Positions 39,101 through 49,644 of a stretch of DNA of 64,000 nucleotides are shown here, one piece after another. Numbering within the stretch: the stretch's first letter is position 1; every line of letters starts with the position of its first letter. Both the position numbers and the translations under genes were made by a program. The DNA is from Pagrus major (lineage: Eukaryota; Chordata; Actinopteri; Spariformes; Sparidae). Location: positions 18,329,113-18,393,112 of the forward strand of contig NC_133223.1 in NCBI RefSeq assembly GCF_040436345.1. Direction: 5' to 3'. A model generated the notes under the pieces. The model did not search any database and was not told the DNA's origin. It saw only the letters and a list, made by a program, of their open reading frames with translations.

Positions 39101-39928
39101 AACTATATCCTCCCCTTCTTTGAAATGGACCATATTTGGACTTGTCTACCAGCGCTAAGCTACGTAAATCATTGACAACCATTAACTTTTTATGAACTCA
39201 CCTTCACTGAAGTCTCCTCCTTGAATCATGAAGTCTTTCACAATCCGATGGAAGAGACACCCTTTGTAGTGCAGGGGTTTCTGAGTTCCTTTGCCGATGC
39301 CTTTCTCACCTGAATAAAACCAAAGTACGAATCAGTGTTGAAAACCGTGTCATGGAAGGTTTTTACATATTCTTGTGGAGAAAATAGAGTTTTCACCTGT
39401 GCAGAGACATCTGAAGTTTTCACAAGTTTTGGGACAGATGTCTGAGAAGAGCTCCACCACAACTCTGCCGACTGAAGAAAGAGTATTGTTATTTAATTTT
39501 CTTTATTGTTATAATAAATTACCTTCACTTGTCAGTTCATTGGGTATGTCTAGCTAAAATCAGTGCAGTCTGATACAACATCCTTGCAAGGTGTCCTACT
39601 GAAACCCTACAAGAGTGGTGTTGATGCAACTTTATGAGTATTCTGTAGTTTGCGGTGCAGATAAAATGTATTGCATTAAATTAACAACAGCAACACAAAC
39701 TATATCCTCTGAAATTATTTTACAGTTTAATCAACACATTTCTAAAATAGTTTCAACGAAAACGGATCTGTATAACATTAATTGGGGGCATTTGTTGCAT
39801 GGCTTTCGTATAGGACTGCACAGATTATCTAATAAACTAACAACTAAGTCAGAGGTTTCTGTCTTACCAAGCACATTACTGATTCCGATGTCAAGGAAGC
39901 AGCGAGCGCGCTGAACCTTGATCCCCAT
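36142..39928 (-). CDS. ppig: PPIG, SR-type nuclear cyclophilin
   Basis: PPIG (SR-cyclophilin) is a nuclear prolyl isomerase that meets the phosphorylated tail of RNA polymerase II and splicing factors. Twelve exons: 39868-39928, 39397-39471, 39202-39309, 38834-38878, 38658-38745, 38512-38541, 38260-38399, 37967-38144, 37698-37883, 37516-37606, 37224-37363 and 36142-37129. They encode 709 residues (human 754). The cyclophilin domain (about 1-180) keeps [15 protein letters not shown] and [14 protein letters not shown]. It has His in PHLDG where cyclophilin A has Trp121, a known feature of this subfamily. A poly-Ser/Lys linker, the conserved [16 protein letters not shown], and [14 protein letters not shown]-like sequence (here [20 protein letters not shown]) follow. 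The last exon is one long RS/KD-rich tail. Confidence 0.96.
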
Positions 39929-41822
39929 GATCACCTCTACTGATCAAACACCTGGAGGAGAGAAACAGATAACACAAAGATGAATGTCAAGAAAGCTATT
40001 GATGACTTGATGCCAGCAGGATGTCATTTAAAAGGGGGTTTAGCTCGAATATCCTGCATACCTACATGGCATAACCAGTTCAACGGCGGCTTTAAATGTT
40101 ATTAATAACCAGATATTGCAAGATAAATAATAAACATGTTGACTACAAATGTTTTCAGATCATTGACAGGTTATTATATTAATTAGACGAACGTCACTGA
40201 CTGGGTTATATGCAAATTAGACTAGCTAACGCTGATGTCCGTTTGTTTTATGACTCGCAAGCTAGCATTAGCTAACTAGCACCGCGTTCCCACTTGACCT
40301 GTGGAGCCAACTGCGAAGGTAAGTTTCATGTGCAAGTTAATAATCACAAATGCCCCTCTTCACACACTCACCAGTCTGGGTTGTATCGTTACGGTTTCAC
40401 GTAGATACACGGTCACCCATAGCATCTATCTAACGCTAGGCCTGCTTGCTAATGGTTAGCATTAGCAAGTTCATCCTCGGGCAGACAACATGTAGCGTTA
40501 GAGGGCTTATTCTACATCACGTAAAACACACAATTTCACATTCACTGCACACATAATATCGTTAAGACGTGGTTAATGCAAAATCACATCACCTGGGTAC
40601 CCGAAGATATCAATCCATACAGCGAACAGGTCTCACAAACGACGTAAATTAAGTTTCATTCAGCACTGGACTGACTGTTTTCTAAAGATGGCGCGGCGGG
40701 GACGTCAATGTATTTCTAGAACCGTGCGCCAGTCAACGCAGCGGGGCGCGTAGCTGGGAAATCTCTGTGTGATTTGTGCCCTGAATCCGGCCTGTCAGGC
40801 TGTGCAGCGGTCGGCCAGGCTGCTTAAATCATCCACATTACACATTCAGTCCAGTTAATGATTCAATGAGGTGTTCATCTATGTTTATTCAAATCCAAGT
40901 GGCGAAATGGAATAACTCGATTTGACCTCACATGCCAATTTTGCCACATTTGTGACCTCGCCCAACGGAGACTAGTATGAATGTAAGTCCCTGTTTTTGA
41001 ATTGTGGTTTGCATGTTTAATGATTTGTGACATCTTACTTATGTCTTCTGTCTGTCTAGAGTAATAAAATGTCTTGCTGGGACTAAACAAAATAAAAAAA
41101 AACATTTAAACATTTAAAATGCGGATGGTATTCCTTGCGCATGAGCTGCTGCCTGTAAGCCAAAACCCAGGGTTATAAAATCCCCATTTTCATTACATCA
41201 CTGGCTACGGAAGTGAAACATTATAGCACACATGCAGGGTAATTTTGACTTTGAATGGGAGATTTTAATGACAGTATTCTATTTGTATAAGCTTTATATA
41301 GTTTGAGTCGCTATAATCTGCAGAAATCTAGCTAAGAATCCGGCTAGCAGGTGTAATCCGGGGTGTCAGTCATTTTAGGTGATTGTTTCTCTATCCACGT
41401 GAGCATCGCGTTAGCATACTGAACTTAGCCACTATTAGCTTACCTCAGGTGCACTGAAGGAAAGTCATGAAATCTGTGAAGATGAGAGATGAAACCATCT
41501 GAACCTGAGGTCAGCATGTCATAACTACCTCACTTCACTGTCATGCAAGTGTTTTTCTATATACAGCTAAAACTGAACTTGATTTAATGAAGACATTGTG
41601 ATAGAAGTTGGAATAATGTGTTTCTTTTTTGTGCTTTTTGTTCAGTTGACACAGGTCCCTCATTTAGCACCAAACATCTACCACCACCCAGACTGCAGTG
41701 TAGTGGATGTGATCTCAGCCGACTGAGCCTACCTGTTGCTTTGACATTGAGGTGGACAGTGGACACTGCTGGAACAATGAAGGCCCCAGTGTATACTTAA
41801 TTTGAGCTGAGGATCTGTGGTG
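39929..41822. promoter_or_regulatory. Divergent ppig/fastkd1 promoter region
   Basis: The 1.9-kb gap between start codons. On the minus strand a CAG acceptor (39952-39954) shows that the ppig ATG exon begins at 39951, so a leader exon lies further up, perhaps near 40590-40690. A YY1-like AAAGATGGCGCGGC (40684-40697) and the GC-rich part 40680-40830 mark the likely shared start region. On the plus strand donors at 40983 (GTAAGT) and an acceptor at 41644-41645 suggest a fastkd1 leader exon and UTR intron. Another good plus-strand donor sits at 40320. Confidence 0.5.
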
Positions 41823-42420
41823 ATGTTTCGGCTCCGGTGTGTCACCTCCTCTCTCCGGAGGCTCCTACATGGGGGCACAGTGAACCGAGACCAGGTCCTG
41901 GACCAGCTGAGGGTCTGCTCAGCTGAAGACCAGCTGTTTGACGTGGTGGGCAAGAACAAGGCCAAGCTCACAGTGAACCATGTCAGCTGTGCCGTGGGGA
42001 TGCTGTGGCAGTTTCAGAAAGAGAAGCCACAACTACTCCGGACTGTCAATCTCATCAAGAGCCACCCGCAGTTCTTGACTCTGCGGGTTTTGGCGGAGAA
42101 CAAAATTGCTCTTATGGATGATTTTGTGTTGGTCGACATGCTTTACAGTTTCCTCAGGTACATTAAGATACAGACACAATCAGTTTAAAGACCAACTCCA
42201 CCAATTTTACACATTAAGTGTGTTCACAGGTCTTGGGGAGTACTACTGCATATGTGAAAAAAGTAATATAAAGCCTTTTGTGGCTCCAGAGGAAGCTGCA
42301 TGTAATCTAATGTATTGCTTCCAGTGATGTCACTCACTGAGTGACATCACTGGAGGCAATTTATCAGATTACATGCAGCTTCCTCTGGTACTACAAAAGG
42401 CTTTATACTACTTTTATTTA

Positions 42421-42498
<78 letters not shown>

Positions 42499-45400
42499 GT
42501 CATATTCCTCCAGACCTGCAAACACACTTTAATGTGTGAAATTGGTGGGGTTATCCTTTAAGTGTTATCTGATTGAATTTTAGCAATGATAACATACTGT
42601 ATTATTGTCTTTTAGGTTGAATGTGGATCCACATGACACTCTTATTCAGCACCTGATTTCAGAAGCATGGCTCAGATTAGACGGGTATGATTGCACTACA
42701 TTGTTTAGTTTTTTCAGTTTGTTAATGACATGTAGGGCAACTAACAATTCTTTTCATTTCTTGGTTAATCAATTACTTGTTTCGTTTATAAAATGTCAGA
42801 AAAAAGCAAAAAGGGTTGATCAGGTTTTCCCAAAGCTAGAGATGACTTCCTCAAATTTCTTGTTTCATCTGCAGTCCAAAGATATTTACAGTAGTTAACT
42901 GTCATAGAGGAGTAAAGAAACCAGAAAACAATCACATTTAAGAAGTTGGAATCACAGAATTTGGACATTTTCTTCCCTACAAAATTACTGAAACCGCTTA
43001 ATCCATTATCAAAATGGTTGGTGATCAATTCAGTTGTTGACAGCTAATCAATTATTTGTTGCAGCTCTAAGTGACACTTGGAGCTGCAACTATGATTGTG
43101 ATTATTTAGTAATCAGCAAATTATTTTGTCAATTAATTGTTTAATGCTAAAAAAAAAATAGTAGTTGATGCCCTCAACTGTCTTGTTCCAGCCAACAGTC
43201 CTTAACCAAAAAAATGTAAAACATAATGATATGAAACACATTAGAGAAGCTGAAACCAGTAAACGTTTGGCCATTTTTGGCTTTCCATCTTTGTTAAATT
43301 TTCTGTTGATTTCTGGATTGATCGTTTTATTGTTTCAGCACTAATGAGGTGTTAATGTTGATTTTTGCAGATTTTCAATGGCCTCCCTGTCCAAGTTTAC
43401 CAACTGTCTAAGTGATCAGCAACTTCATCACAGTCCTCTAATGGGCCACATCACCAATATCGTGGATCAGAAGCTGTCGTCTGTTGATGATGCCAGGTTG
43501 GTCATGAGTCACACAAGATCAAATACCTTCAAATATAAGTACCTCTTACTGTATATTTACTCTCCGACTGTGTCTTCCCAGGATCCTGACTACACTGATG
43601 CTCGGTGTGTCGTCCCTGGCGTCTCCCCGGCTCCGGGATGCCCTCATTAACAGGACAGACCATCTCCTGGACACCATGGATGCCTCAAATTATAACACCC
43701 CGCGGAGAGTGGTGCAGTTCCTGCGCAACATAAGGCTAAGTCACCGTCCTCTTCTGGAGAAGTGCAACAAGATCCTGCTGTGCAACATTCCCATGCTGGA
43801 TGCAGAAAATATCGGCATCATCATGGGGCTGTATCAGTCCCTGCAGTTCAACAACTGTGACTTCAGGCTTGCTGTTAAACAAAGACTCACAGAACTGCTT
43901 GATTCAAGCAACGATCCTTTCTCCTTCACTAGACTGTTTGTCTGTCTGGCTCCGATGGCCAGTCAGGAGATCAGAGAAAGGTTTGTAACATAATCAGTGG
44001 AGGTCTAACCCTTCACAGTAATTCTTTAGTCTCACAGGTCTTCAATGTGGTTTCATCCCTCTTAGGTTGCAGAACACTGCCCTCCTGTTGGCGGATGAGC
44101 TCAATGCACACCAGGCTCTGGCTGTAGTTGAAGCTCTCGAGGACATTCAGAGCAGGAACCTGAGCTTACTGAACAAGTAAGTTCATATCTTTGTCTTAAC
44201 AGGATATCTGCAGGTCAATTTTATAAATATCAGGCCTCCAAAGTTATTCAATTTGAATATGTGAGTTAATTGCCACAAACATTGAATCTGAGTCCACATT
44301 TCTGAGGTTACAAATCAAAACTACAACTGAACCCTATACTGTCTTTTTACTATATACTTATACTCACACTCAGCTCTTGGTAAAATATAGATAAACCTAA
44401 CTCAGTTTAATAACCATATTCCTACATAAAATCTGCAATGGACCAGATGTGTACAATATTTGAAAAAAGAAAAAAACTTTATTCTGAAAAGGTCTTACAA
44501 AGCATTACATGTTAGTGTCTGACACCTTTAGACACCATGTCATAGCACCTAAGAAATGGAGCCAATACATCAGCCGGTAATTTGTCACAGTTCAAGCTCA
44601 AGATTACCACATACGTCAGCTGAAAAGTAATGATAAACATCAGCACAGGAATGGCTAAAAAAATGTTGATGTACAGATTGTATATTCCTTGTTTACCTCT
44701 TCTTTAAAAAATCTAACTTAAGGGGGATCTTTTTCATAATGTTACATATATTTTGTATTTATCTCTCCTCCCCCTTTAAGCCCCTACTGATAAATTGAAA
44801 TGTCTACTTAAATATTTTCTAAAATGTTTTTATTACTAAAAACTTTATTACAATTTTCCAGAATTGCATCAGTAATCCAAAGACACCTTCAGGCTTACAG
44901 GCCAGTGGAGGTGGCCAGAATCACCCAAGCCCTTCTTCTGTTGCAATACCAGAACCCCGAACTCTTCACTAAACTAAGAACTATTCTGCTCAAGTAAGTG
45001 TTTATTTGAGATGGAGTCAATTTTGCTTCACACTTTGATCAAATAAAGCATAAACTGATCACTCTTTATTTTGCAGCTTTTTGCAGCGCAGCGTCTTTCC
45101 CTACGAAGTGACCATGTTGACTCGTGTTCTGTCTATGCTGCCCTGCTCGCGGATTGAGGAGTGCGTGATCTCGCGGGTAGATGCAGTGGTGACCCAGTGC
45201 AGTCTTAGTGACCTCAGCACCATTTCTTTTGCCGTCGCCAAGTGGGTGCGTAATGATCCCTCCTACCGCCACAACACTCCCAGTAGGTACGTCCGTCTGC
45301 TGCAGACCATGAACCGCTGTGGACACGAGAGGCTGCAGACAGCCGACCGGCTGGACTTGTTGCTGGATGAGCTCAAGTTCATTTCGGGAGAGTGGTTTGA

Positions 45401-48001
45401 GGAAATGCTGGTTGAAGACACAATGGGGACACTGCAGAGGATGATTGACCAAATAAACTGGACAAATGTGCCTGACTTGACCCTCCTCTTAACCAGGATA
45501 AGTCACCTCTGCCCTCCCCTGATGGACCACATTGCCAGTGTGGTCATTAAAGACATTGATAAGGTGCTTTAAGAAACATCACAGTATTGTAAGTCTGCAG
45601 TAATTAAACATATATTAACTGTATTCTTCCTGTATGACTTTAAAGATTCACCACTCTGCAATATATGCCATCCTGCTGCCCTTCGCAGTCCTGAATTATG
45701 ATCCTGTACAAGCAGACGAGCTGTATGATATTTGTATCGAGCGCGTCATTCCTCATATCAGTAAGTGAATCAGTTTACACATTTTCTTTTCTTAGTTTAA
45801 GCTTACACTTAAAGCTTGTCTTTGTGTTTGTAGGCTCCCTTGACCCACATCTGCTGGTTTTCTTGGCGTACTGCTTGGCTTTGGCTGACTGTTTCCCCGA
45901 GGAAGTTGTCAGAGAAATCTTCACTTTAGACTTCCTGGGAAAGCTGGATGCCCAACTAGAAAGTACGTCCCCACTTGGCTTATAATTGTACGAGTTGTCG
46001 GTTACTGTTTGTAAGCACACCAAAAAAGCAACCAGCTCAAAGAGCAAAAAAAGAGAGAGAGCAGCTGTGGTCGAGTATCATAAGCAAGAACAAAGCACTG
46101 AATCAGAAATAAAACTTTTGATAAAGGTAAAATGTCTCAAAACATACCAGAATGCACAACCCTGCATGAAGGTGCCTCATATCCAGATTTTGTGTGAACG
46201 CAGCCGAAGTACAGGCTCCATCCTGTCCACTGGGCTTTCTGCTCTGTGTGCCTGTGTAGCTCAGCCCCGCCCTCAGTCAAACAGACACATGAACCTGAAG
46301 CTACGTATAAACATGACACAGACTGAGAGCAGAGAAGAGAGACAGCGATGTAACTAGTTTGATACCATTTAAAATAATCCCGACCTTGCACCATTATTGG
46401 CGGTCTACACACCACACCACACCACCAAAGGTTGATGCCTAGAAACGTCCCGAAAAAATTACTAAGACAAAATAGTCAGAGAGACGAGTCTGTGGAGATA
46501 CAGACACCACCACATATTTCTAGTGGGTCATGACTTACTTTTGTATGAGTCTATACATTGTTTGTTTTTTTTAGGAAAATCCTGCATAGTGTACTATTTA
46601 AATATAATTGTTTCTATGCATTAGCAGCAAAGTATTCAAGCAGTCTATACTTGTTTAATAGGACTAATGTAACTCTTCCCCTTACTTCTTACAGTCGTTC
46701 CTGATGTCCTTAACATGCGCACCAGACTGCGCCTCATGGACCTCAATCGGGCCGTGTGTCTCCAGTGTCCTGAGTTCCAGGTGCCGTGGTTTCATGAGCG
46801 CTACTGCCAGCAGTTGCAAAAGAAAGGTATATAGAGATGCACAGAGAAACTGTTTTCTATTTCAGGTGGGTTTTTAAAAAAGGAAGATTTCTGTAATTCA
46901 TTTAAATAATTTCATTTTCCTGTTTTAAATGTTTTTAGGGAGTGGTTCAGGCAGTCCTGCGCAGCAGCAAATCCACAAAATGCTGGGTGAAGTTCTCGAT
47001 GGCATGAACCGTGTTCGAGTTGCAGTTGTCACCCCATATTTTTACACCATAGGTGAGTAATAGTGGGTAATTTTCCATCTTAGCATTAAAGACTGATTGA
47101 TCAAATTTAATAAAAAATTTTCTCTTCTTTCTGCAAAAGTCTTCTGAAAAAAGAAAGCGATCACAAAGTAAAAACAGTGTATGAGTGGTATGCTACAGTT
47201 TGCAGTCTGGTAGTGTGAGATTGTACTAAATATAGGATAAAACACTCTAGAAGTGCAGAAGTGTCACATCCATTTGGTCAAAGGTAAACAAACCTTGGCT
47301 TGAGATCGCACAGAAACAGGAAATGCAGGCTCAGATTTGTCCATCATATGGGCTTCAGAAGAAGTGAATAGCAAACAGAGCGAATATTCGTGGGGCAGAA
47401 GTGTAATATGGCCTTATTTTGTCTTCTCAGACTTTGAATGCATTCTGGACAGAAACCTGCGGCCGTTGCCTTACAGTGAGCCGAGAGCACTGCAGATCTC
47501 AGACAGAGGAAAGGTTCACTGGGGGAGGAACTCCGTGGAGAACATCAGGGAGGAGCTGCCACCTGGAGCTCAGCGGTACAGATATATCTGAAAACACTTA
47601 GAATACTAAAGATGAATAATGAGACCACTCAGAAATGAAATATGTTTGACGCTCTGTTTCTACTCATCCCTCAGAGTTGCTGTGGACTTCCTTGATGCAA
47701 AGACCTTCTGCAAGAACTCTCACCGCATGAAAGGTGAAGCTCTGATGAGAAAAAGACACCTTGAAATTCTGGGATACCGCCTGGTTCAGGTGAGGAAACA
47801 AAGATTTCACATGGTGTTTACGTGGTGTCTAACACTGAATCATACTAAACGTCAGTGATATTGCAGAAGACCCTCAGACGGTGAAATAATTTGTTTTATT
47901 TACAGATCCCTCACTTTGAATGGAACTCTATGGAGCTCTCGACACAGGACGCCTGGAAGGAATATCTGAGGAAGAAAATATTTAAAGAGCGTTCTTCTTG
48001 A
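41823..48001 (+). CDS. fastkd1: FASTKD1, mitochondrial RNA-binding protein
   Basis: FASTKD1 is a FASTK-family protein of the mitochondrial matrix that affects stability of mitochondrial mRNAs. Fourteen coding exons: 41823-42157, 42616-42684, 43371-43496, 43582-43980, 44066-44176, 44862-44993, 45077-45563, 45646-45760, 45834-45962, 46695-46826, 46939-47052, 47431-47575, 47675-47789 and 47906-48001. They give 834 residues (human 847). The N-terminus MFRLRCVTSSLRRLLHGGTV is basic and hydrophobic, fitting a mitochondrial import signal. FAST_1 and FAST_2 domains occupy the middle and later parts. The RAP domain forms about the last 70 residues (VAVDFLDAKTFCKNSHRMKG to RHLEILGYRLVQIPHFEWN). All introns are GT-AG. 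Introns 1 and 2 are packed with small transposons. The gene is head-to-head with ppig and tail-to-tail with klhl41. Confidence 0.96.
42185..42561. mobile_element. Fold-back MITE with a TA microsatellite inside
   Basis: TTAA flanks both ends and the termini pair (AACTCCACCAATTTTACACA at left, the complement at right). The middle is a long palindrome: AGGAAGCTGCATGTAATCTA (42290-42309) pairs with TCAGATTACATGCAGCTTCC (42363-42382), and the turn is GATGTCACTCACTGAGTGACATC. A (TA)n run interrupts the right half. The element lies wholly in fastkd1 intron 1, and ends of this kind are familiar from other fish genomes. TTAA suggests a piggyBac/Kolobok-type mover. Confidence 0.82.
42426..42495. repeat. 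(TA)n microsatellite
   Basis: About 35 TA units inside the right half of the fold-back element in fastkd1 intron 1. It probably grew after insertion. Confidence 0.95.
42733..43069. mobile_element. hAT-like MITE (TAGGGC...GCAGCTCTA family)
   Basis: The left end TAGGGCAACTAACAATTC and right end TTTGTTGCAGCTCTA are near inverted complements. Inside are the phrases ATAAAATGTCAGAAAA and CATAGAGGAGTAAAGAAACC, which I recall from one of the commonest fish non-autonomous elements. A five-base TGACA lies just outside both ends, perhaps a worn 8-bp target duplication. It is in fastkd1 intron 2. Confidence 0.75.
43080..43343. mobile_element. Second, older copy of the hAT-like MITE
   Basis: It starts GGAGCTGCAACTATGATTGT, close to the consensus end of the neighbouring element, and finishes TTGTTTCAGCACTA. 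The interior is more diverged and shorter. It begins only ten bases after the first copy ends. Confidence 0.6.
44177..44861 (+). other. fastkd1 intron 5
   Basis: A 685-bp intron, AT-rich. No exon, repeat or structured element is recognised. Confidence 0.5.
45963..46694 (+). other. fastkd1 intron 9
   Basis: A 732-bp intron with a less AT-rich middle (46130-46330) that has open frames on both strands. Neither frame resembles a known protein, and the phase of the flanking exons joins without it. It may be a worn interspersed repeat. Confidence 0.4.
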
Positions 48002-49644
48002 AGGACCTATTTATTGAATAATGAAAGTCATGTTACATTCAGCACTGAGCTTTGTTTGCTTTGGAGAATTATGAGGTTGAACAACTGAACAGTTTTAAGA
48101 ACTATGTTGATATACATGAAGTGCTCCTTATTTTTAGTTATTGAGCAAAAGTTGACATGGATCTACCTCATTCATGTTGAGTGAGATTGTATATTATGTG
48201 CTTTCGTATTAAAATTAGTATTTTAAAGAAAATTGTAAGGTGTGAGTCTATTTTTTATATCGAACATTGGGGTTTTATCAGTGTTGCTTAACAACTAACT
48301 TGATGTTTTATATGACTTATCACAACTAAAGATTAAGGGCCTGACATTTTACTTATTTGTATATTATGTGTTTTGTTTGCAAATAACATGTTACTGTTGA
48401 AAGTGGTGGAAGAATACGTTTACTCAAGTAGTGCACTTTAGTACAAATTCGTATTTGAGTATTTCCATTTTTTCTTCTACTCCCTAACCCAAATATTGTA
48501 CTTATTACTCCACTACATTTGTCTGATAGTTTTAGTTACTTTTCCTTTTACACCATGTATCTGCTAATTTGCTGATCTTCAATTTTTTTGGTAAACTGAA
48601 GGATAAGGTGTCCCCTTTTTATAAGAGAACTGTCCTACATCTAAGCTGACAAAACTATTTAAAGCCCTTTTGGATTAGCAGGAAAATACATTGACTCAAA
48701 GCTGAAATAAGCTGGTTTTTCTCACGAAAAGGTTTGTGGTTCTCACAGGATAGCAACGCTACAAACATATGATGTCATAAAATATCATGCATTGCTGCAG
48801 AGTAAACTGACCAACATTATATAAAGTAGTTAGAATGAGCTCAACATCTACAGCAGTAAAATGCAACATGCACATTAGTGCTGCAGTAATATTAATCCAA
48901 AAACGTCAGATGTAATAGTGAAACACTGACAGGGAACATTTTATTGCAGAATGAGTATTTTTACTTGATACTTGAAGTATATTCTAATGATAATTGCATT
49001 TGCTGAAGTAAGAAGAAAAAATAAACACTGAAGGAAAGGCAAACGAAAAAGCATAATAGGTCTCCTTTGAGGAAGTCAACAGCATAGCATGTACCAAGGT
49101 TCAAAATTAACATCAGCTGATATATCTGGCCACTAATCTGCAGACATGGGGACAAAGGGGGACACAATTTCTGACCTTGTATAACATCAATACATATGTA
49201 TGTACTTTTTTCTTGTATGTAGAAAAAAATCTAAAATGTCAAATAGACACATTGAATCTGTGGAAGATATTTTAATATTGAACAGTTTTGAGTTACACGT
49301 TGTAACTGGAATAACAGGAAACTCTACAGTATGCAAGCGTTTACCAGATAATAGCAATAAAACTCACATTAATGGGTGGAAGTCGAGTGGTGGGGAATTC
49401 GTCAATGAGTGATATGTTTTAGAAGGTCAGAAACAACAATAACGTCTGGTCCAAACAACAGTGACTGTTCAGTTTTAGACTTCAATGACTTCCTGTATGA
49501 GTAATAAAGAACTCATAGAACAGCCAAAGGAGACATGTGCCTGATATGTTAAAATGTTGAATGAGCCACTAAATAAGAGCATGTACATCATATTCTTGCA
49601 TACAGCAGTAAATTGAAAGTCCCTCGTATGTCCCTGGACTGTTG
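48002..49644. other. fastkd1-klhl41 convergent intergenic region
   Basis: Both genes end here. An ATTAAA at 48208-48213 may serve fastkd1. An AATAAA on the minus strand (48940-48945) may serve klhl41 and lies within the dispersed repeat at 48402-49010. The rest (49010-49640) is the likely klhl41 3' UTR. Confidence 0.5.
48402..49010. mobile_element. AAGTACTTGAGTA-family non-autonomous element
   Basis: It starts AGTGGTGGAAGAATACGTTT, continues with TTTACTCAAGTAGTGCACTT, GTATTTGAGTATTTCCATTT and TACTCCACTACATTTGTCTG, and ends near TTTGCTGAAGTAAGAAG. These phrases mark one of the most frequent fish short elements, hAT-like by its GTGGTGGAA end. No protein is encoded. Borders are approximate. Confidence 0.65.

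Noticed and set aside
46130-46415. Open frames on both strands in fastkd1 intron 9
   Set aside because: No similarity recognised, and flanking exons join in phase without them.
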